From contig JAQUJJ010000077.1 of assembly GCA_028681035.1 (NCBI GenBank), forward strand, positions 1-17,254: a stretch of DNA of 17,254 bases. The letters run 5' to 3'. A program made the translations under genes and the position numbers. The notes under the pieces are model-generated. The model worked only from the letters and a program-made list of their open reading frames with translations, had not been told where the DNA came from and did not search any database. Below, in pieces: positions 13,129 through 17,254 of this stretch (positions within the stretch are counted from its first letter, which is position 1; each line of letters opens with the position of its first letter). Origin of the DNA: Candidatus Cloacimonadota bacterium (GTDB lineage: Bacteria > Cloacimonadota > Cloacimonadia > Cloacimonadales > Cloacimonadaceae).

Positions 13129-13156
13129 GCCAAAAAGCTGAATATCCTCATAAGTC

Positions 13157-13180
13157 TTGCATAAAAGCAGTTCCCACTTA
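13157..13180 (+). promoter_or_regulatory. Putative promoter of the Omp85-like gene
   Basis: TTGCAT (13157-13162), then TATCTTTTG starting at 13179, 22 bases after the first T. This resembles the Bacteroidota-type -33/-7 pair (TTG ... TAnnTTTG) with one extra T. Confidence 0.4.
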
Positions 13181-13206
13181 TCTTTTGGAGCATACTGGAG
13201 ATAATA

Positions 13207-14328
13207 ATGAATATTAATAAATACCTTGGCATATGGCTGCTGGCTATTATAATGCAATTTGTCACGTGTTTGAATGCTGATGACGCTTCCATTTCGGGTT
13301 TTCCCATTGCAGCTTACTCGCATGAGACAAGGCTGATGGGAGGTGGATTCCTGAACTATCTGAAGCAAACAGAGAAAGACAGCCTTGCCACTGAGCTACA
13401 GATAACTTCCTTGTTGATTTATACGGCAAGAAAGCAATTCCAAATCCTCAGCATTCCCCGGCTGAAACTAAACAACGAGAAGTATCTGCTTGGCATGGAA
13501 ATTAGGGGTAGAAACTGGCCTGATAAATACTATGGCATCGGCAACACAACAAATGAACTGAACTACGAGAAAATAACCCAAAGACAGTTAAAGCTGGGAC
13601 TGGATGGAGAGATTAGGCTATACAAATCTCTATATGCTGGGGCTAAGCTTGCCTTCATAGACGAGAACATAAAGAAGGGCAACCGTGAAAACCTGCCTTA
13701 TGCTGAAAACTTCCACGGTATAAACGGCACCCAAACCTATTATGGGATTGGCGCAGGAATGCGCTATAAAGCAATTGATAATGATCAATACCCAAGCAAA
13801 GGGGTGAACTATACTGTGGCTTACATGCAGTACCATGCAGCCAAACAGGAAGCAGGCAAGCAAAAATTCGGACAGCTACAGGTGGAGCTAAACCACTATC
13901 TTCCGGCGGTGCCTGGTGCTGTGTTAGCTATGCAAAGTAGCTTCACCCGATCCGAGAATAAGCTTCCCTATAGCTTTTTACCGGAACTTGGAAACAAACT
14001 TAGAGCCTATGACAGCAAACGTTATGTGGATAACGTGCTGATTGCCCAGAGAGCAGAGCTAAGGGTGTTTCCGTCAGAATTACCTTTAACAGATGATATT
14101 GGTTTATTGCAAAAGGGGTTTTTCAGACGCATGGGTTTCGTGGCTTTTTATGAAGCAGGTCAGGTTGCCCAAGCAGAGAAAGATATTAGCTGGGAGAGAA
14201 ATCATTACAGTGCTGGATTTGGCATTCGTTACAGTGTTTCAGTTCTTCCACGTATAAATCTAAGAGCGGATTTTGCCTTTGGTGGTGGAGGCATGAATGT
14301 TATTGTGCAGGGTGGAGAAGTATTCTGA
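13207..14328 (+). CDS. Omp85/BamA-TamA family outer-membrane barrel without POTRA domains
   Basis: The product is 373 residues with a signal peptide (about 1-24). No POTRA repeats precede the barrel, which fills almost the whole chain. Family marks are DNDQYPSKG (191-199), the usual turn before a long strand; LRAYDSKRYVD (265-275), a variant of the loop-6 VRGF/Y motif; then AQRAELR (280-286) and the closing strands GFGIRYSV and RINLRADFAF. In BamA and TamA the POTRA domains feed substrate to the barrel. POTRA-less relatives occur as surface-antigen (D15) proteins with unclear roles, and some are fused to or paired with phospholipases. GGAG precedes ATG. It is divergent from the DUF4139 operon across 158 bp. 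Confidence 0.82.
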   Translation: MNINKYLGIWLLAIIMQFVTCLNADDASISGFPIAAYSHETRLMGGGFLNYLKQTEKDSLATELQITSLLIYTARKQFQILSIPRLKLNNEKYLLGMEIRGRNWPDKYYGIGNTTNELNYEKITQRQLKLGLDGEIRLYKSLYAGAKLAFIDENIKKGNRENLPYAENFHGINGTQTYYGIGAGMRYKAIDNDQYPSKGVNYTVAYMQYHAAKQEAGKQKFGQLQVELNHYLPAVPGAVLAMQSSFTRSENKLPYSFLPELGNKLRAYDSKRYVDNVLIAQRAELRVFPSELPLTDDIGLLQKGFFRRMGFVAFYEAGQVAQAEKDISWERNHYSAGFGIRYSVSVLPRINLRADFAFGGGGMNVIVQGGEVF

Positions 14329-14399
14329 TACTGAGACGATTATTCTGAATAAATAACAGATAAGCGCAGCCTGTGGGAAAGAGGAGCTAAATTGTGGGC

Positions 14400-14406
14400 A
14401 AAAAAA
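14400..14406 (-). terminator. T-tract directly after tRNA-Asn
   Basis: Seven T residues on the minus strand start two bases after the encoded CCA. No separate hairpin precedes them. They could terminate transcription with the tRNA acceptor region acting as the stem, or mark processing. Confidence 0.45.
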
Positions 14407-14407
14407 G

Positions 14408-14482
14408 TGGCTCCGGAAGAGGGATTCGAACCCCCGACTTAGTGGTTAACAGCCACCCGCTCTACCGCTGAGCCATTCCGGA
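14408..14482 (-). tRNA. tRNA-Asn (anticodon GTT)
   Basis: The gene is 75 nt with encoded CCA. The acceptor stem is TCCGGAA/TTCCGGA with G discriminator, the D stem GCTC/GAGC, the anticodon stem GTGG/CCAC around CTGTTAA, and the T arm GGGGG-TTCGAAT-CCCTC. All the stems close. Confidence 0.97.
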
Positions 14483-14501
14483 ACACTTTGTAGAGGCACT
14501 T

Positions 14502-14525
14502 TCTATAAACGGCGAAAACTGTCAA
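14502..14525 (-). promoter_or_regulatory. Putative tRNA-Asn promoter overlapping the antiporter stop
   Basis: On the minus strand TTGACA (14525-14520) contains the TGA stop of the upstream antiporter gene. TATAGA (14507-14502) follows after 12 bp. The spacing is short, as at the other tRNA (TTGACG then TTTAG). The tRNA may also be read from the upstream operon. Confidence 0.4.
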
Positions 14526-16261
14526 TCAGAATATTTGTCCGCATCCTGTACAAGGTTGTTATTGTTTTCGGCAATTTGGCTTTTAAGCAGATGATAAATC
14601 TTCTGAGTGTCATTGCCTCTCAGCAGTTTTGCTAGGATTTTGGGGTTGCGGATAACAGTTGTAATTGTCTGCATAAGTTTTAGTTGCGATTCGGGCTGGT
14701 CTGTAGGGTAAAGCGTTAAGAACACCAGTTCCACGCTGAGTCCATCGGGACTATCCCAATCTAAACCGTGTGCTACTCGCACCACGAAAAGTTTGCTGTT
14801 TGTTAAGCCCTGCAAACGGGCATGCGGAAATGCTACTCCACGACCGACAGCAGTGCTGGTCTGTTCTTCACGTGCAAAGATTTCTGTTCTTAGCAGTGAT
14901 TCTTGAAAATCAAGCTTGGGAGCTATATTACCGATTAAATGTCGAAGTAATTCCTCCTTGGTTCTTGCGCTGCTGTCGTAGAAAACATCTTCAAAAGTAA
15001 AGAGGAAATTCACCATGTCTTTCCGTAATTTGCTGAGGGTATAGGTTAGCCAGGGTCCGAAGATAATAGTGGATAACAAAGAAGCTGCCACGATGCTTAC
15101 GAACACCTTCTCTGATATCAAATTGCCGCTGTAAGCCAACATAGCTATCACAATGTGCATTTCCCCTCCGGGAGTTGTGGAAATGGCGATGGTTTTAAGG
15201 TTGGCTTTCTCCTGCCGTGCCAGCTTGGCACCCACCCAAGCTCCAATGTAGCGTGAAGCTATGCCCAGGATTGTGATTGCTGCTACCAGAGCGTAATCGA
15301 GATTTGCCAGAATGTCTATCTGCAAGCCTATCTTGGCAAAGAAAATAGGCACAAAGATAGAGTACACCATACGGCGGATGGTGTGTCTATCCAATTCTGT
15401 GATGTGTTGTGCTTCGCCCACTACAATTCCAGCTATAAAAAAGCCAAATAGGGAATGGATGCCTATTTTTATTGTTATTGCCCCCATAATCATACCCACG
15501 ATAACGATAAAGGTGGTTTTGTAACCTGTGGCAGAACCTAGCTTGATATGTATGAGGGTAATAGCTTTATCTACTAGTTTTTTAAACAGGGTGAGGCTTA
15601 TAAAGGTGAATGTCAAAGTCATTACTATCAGCCTAAGGACGAAGCTAATCTCAATACTTCCATGCGCAAAAATACCCAGTATGACGGTAAACAGCATCCA
15701 CCCAACAATATCATTCAATGTAAGGGCGGAAATAATCAGGAAACCTACATCAGTCTGCAATATACCCAAGTCTTTCATGCCCCGAATGGCTACCGGTAGT
15801 GCGCTAATGGTCATTATAGAAGCTATAAACAGAGCGAAAATTGTGCGCTGCGTAGGATCAATCATATATCTGGCAGGAATGAAATAGGAAGGGATGAAAC
15901 TAAGTATAATGGGAATAAGTAACATGCTAAAGCTAAGCTTCACAGCTTCACCTCGCTGTTTCCAAATTCTGGAAAAGTTTATCTCCAGTCCGGTTTCCAT
16001 TAGTAAAAATAGGTTACCAAACCAGGCAACTGTTTCCAACATAGACCACTGAATTGCATCGTTAGGGAATATCGCAGATTGTAACTCGGGTGCATATCTG
16101 CCAAAGATTGCCGGACCCAATATTAACCCTACCAAGACATCGCCGGTAATAGTTGGCTGTTTGAACTTCTTAAAAACAAGCCCCACAAGTTTGCAAGCAC
16201 CCAAAAGTAATGCAAACTGGACGAGGAAAAGCATTAGCTGATGCTCAGTTATTGGTCCCAT
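14522..16261 (-). CDS. Cation/proton antiporter fused to a PTS EIIA (fructose/mannitol-type) domain
   Basis: The product is 579 residues. Residues 1-408 are a CPA2/Kef-type Na+(K+)/H+ antiporter with about a dozen hydrophobic helices. N183-D184 in TLNDIVGW is the transport-site pair; the ND form is usually linked to electroneutral exchange. After a short linker, residues 432-562 form a PTS_IIA type-2 domain with the phospho-accepting His480 in GVAFPHAR and the flanking ESQLKLMQ region. The domain could be phosphorylated by HPr or EI-like partners and tune ion transport with sugar or nitrogen status. No HPr or EI gene is in this window. AAGGA overlaps the end of the preceding phosphorylase gene, 8 nt separate the two, and the operon continues from the right edge. 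Confidence 0.93.
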   Translation of the reverse strand: MGPITEHQLMLFLVQFALLLGACKLVGLVFKKFKQPTITGDVLVGLILGPAIFGRYAPELQSAIFPNDAIQWSMLETVAWFGNLFLLMETGLEINFSRIWKQRGEAVKLSFSMLLIPIILSFIPSYFIPARYMIDPTQRTIFALFIASIMTISALPVAIRGMKDLGILQTDVGFLIISALTLNDIVGWMLFTVILGIFAHGSIEISFVLRLIVMTLTFTFISLTLFKKLVDKAITLIHIKLGSATGYKTTFIVIVGMIMGAITIKIGIHSLFGFFIAGIVVGEAQHITELDRHTIRRMVYSIFVPIFFAKIGLQIDILANLDYALVAAITILGIASRYIGAWVGAKLARQEKANLKTIAISTTPGGEMHIVIAMLAYSGNLISEKVFVSIVAASLLSTIIFGPWLTYTLSKLRKDMVNFLFTFEDVFYDSSARTKEELLRHLIGNIAPKLDFQESLLRTEIFAREEQTSTAVGRGVAFPHARLQGLTNSKLFVVRVAHGLDWDSPDGLSVELVFLTLYPTDQPESQLKLMQTITTVIRNPKILAKLLRGNDTQKIYHLLKSQIAENNNNLVQDADKYSD

Positions 16262-16269
16262 TGCAATCC

Positions 16270-17254
16270 TTAGTTTATAATTTCGTAGATAAGTATTTCT
16301 TTATCTTTGGGGATTTCGTTTATATGATAAGCGGTATAGATGAGTTTAGCAACCTCTTCTGCTTGAATTTTTGAAGCAGCATGCACTTCACCAATCTTGT
16401 CGCCTTTGTTTATTTTATCCCCTATCTTGGGGTATAATAAAGCTCCTGCGGCATAATCCAGAGCATCAGTTACCTGCATGCGTCCTGCTTTTATGCGGAC
16501 AAGGGCATAACCAATGGCGCGGGAATCTATGCTATGCACATAACCGCTATCTTTGGCGATAATTGGCACTTTGAATTCTGCCCGAGCAAAGACAGAATAA
16601 TCGTCTATAACCTTAGGATTGCCACCCTGAACGGCGATTATCTCTCTGAACTTTTCCAGTGCTTTCCCGCTGCTAACGGCGGAATCAATAAGCTTTTTGG
16701 CAGCGGCAAAGTCCTTTGCAAGACCTGCGCTAATCAGCATTTGTGCCGTAAGAGCAGTAGTAAGCTCATAGGTATCGGGCAGGTAGTTGCCTTTCAGGTA
16801 TTCAATCGCTTCAATCATTTCCAGAGCATTACCCACTGCATGCCCAAGCGGGGAGTTCATGTTAGAGAATACCACGCTAACCTTTTGTCCAAAGCTGTTG
16901 CCGGTATGCATCAGGTGCTCTGCCAATTCCTTGGCACGGCGCAAGTTCGGCATAAAGGCGCCGCTGCCGATTTTTAAGTCTATCACTAGATGCTTTGCAC
17001 CCTCGGCTATCTTTTTACTCATAATACTGGCGGTGATAAGCCCGGGGCTTTCCACGGTAGCGGTTACATCCCGCAAGGCATAGATGCGTTTATCCGCCGG
17101 AACAAGCTCTGCGGATTGACCCACCAAAGCATAGCCATGTTTCTGTACCATTGCCTTGAAATCTTCCATGCTAAAGGAAGTATTAAAGCCGGGAATGGAT
17201 TCCAGTTTGTCCAGCGTTCCGCCGGTATGCCCCAAACCTCTGCCGGAAATCATA
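16270..17254 (-). CDS. deoA: Pyrimidine-nucleoside (thymidine) phosphorylase, N-terminus outside window
   Basis: The enzyme splits thymidine or uridine with phosphate into base and (deoxy)ribose 1-phosphate, in nucleoside salvage. 327 residues are visible, starting at the family signature SGRGLGHTGGTLDKLESIPG. R61, S76 and K80 of the visible part align at exact spacing with E. coli DeoA R171, S186 and K190, so about 110 N-terminal residues lie to the right of the window and the full length would be about 437, typical for the family. The C-terminal alpha/beta domain is complete (KAGRMQVTDALDYAAG, then GDKINKGDKIGEVHA). The sequence does not separate thymidine-specific DeoA from broader Pdp. 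It is followed at 8 nt by the antiporter-EIIA gene. Confidence 0.93.
   Translation of the reverse strand, partial: MISGRGLGHTGGTLDKLESIPGFNTSFSMEDFKAMVQKHGYALVGQSAELVPADKRIYALRDVTATVESPGLITASIMSKKIAEGAKHLVIDLKIGSGAFMPNLRRAKELAEHLMHTGNSFGQKVSVVFSNMNSPLGHAVGNALEMIEAIEYLKGNYLPDTYELTTALTAQMLISAGLAKDFAAAKKLIDSAVSSGKALEKFREIIAVQGGNPKVIDDYSVFARAEFKVPIIAKDSGYVHSIDSRAIGYALVRIKAGRMQVTDALDYAAGALLYPKIGDKINKGDKIGEVHAASKIQAEEVAKLIYTAYHINEIPKDKEILIYEIIN

Noticed and set aside
13049..13206. CIRCE heat-shock operator
   Set aside because: No TTAGCACTC-N9-GAGTGCTAA; only the unrelated TCACAATGTGA dyad is present.
13078..13368. Minus-strand 96-codon frame upstream of the DUF4139 gene
   Set aside because: It overlaps the signal peptide of the Omp85-like gene and the divergent promoters, and shows no family resemblance.

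Overview
The window reads as a bacterial chromosome with the regulatory end of a Mu-like transposable phage or transposon inserted at its left side. The chromosomal genes (LeuRS, Dxr, a PorV/PorQ-like protein, a POTRA-less Omp85 barrel, a DUF4139 protein, a cation/proton antiporter fused to PTS EIIA, and a pyrimidine-nucleoside phosphorylase) indicate a didermic bacterium. Several secreted or outer-membrane proteins and promoters with TTG-N19-TA spacing suggest the FCB superphylum, possibly Cloacimonadota. That placement is an inference from gene style only.

Bases 1 to about 3072 are the Mu-like element, with its 'left' end facing right. Reading leftward on the minus strand there is a small ORF ending in a winged-helix DNA-binding domain, then a MuA-type DDE transposase that runs off the window. 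Diverging from them on the plus strand is an S24 (LexA/CI-like) self-cleaving repressor. Copies of an 11-bp motif, GGACTTGGACA, lie on both sides of the repressor: a dense array at 1645-1844 and a sparse set at 2911-3060, near the presumed terminus. The layout (end, repressor, operators, early regulator, transposase A) matches Mu, but the operator or enhancer array is much more regular and sits inside an open reading frame.

From about 3073 onward is host DNA. An outer-membrane barrel gene (3195-4523) is followed by leuS (4718-7198), and a secreted protein of unknown function converges on it (7220-8452). Next come a CAT-anticodon tRNA that looks more like tRNA-Ile2 than tRNA-Met (8728-8804), a PorV/PorQ-like gene overlapping dxr (8877-10975), and a 274-bp intergenic stretch with a 17-bp tandem repeat, a large dyad and a bidirectional terminator.

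The right part holds a minus-strand DUF4139-hsp20 operon (13048 to 11250), a divergent Omp85 barrel gene (13207-14328), tRNA-Asn (14408-14482, minus), and a minus-strand operon of pyrimidine-nucleoside phosphorylase (entering from the right edge) and the antiporter-EIIA fusion.

The most unusual part is the transposable element's control region. It combines an iteron array embedded in an ORF, a DNA-binding domain apparently split from its transposase, and the same motif reused near the element's end.
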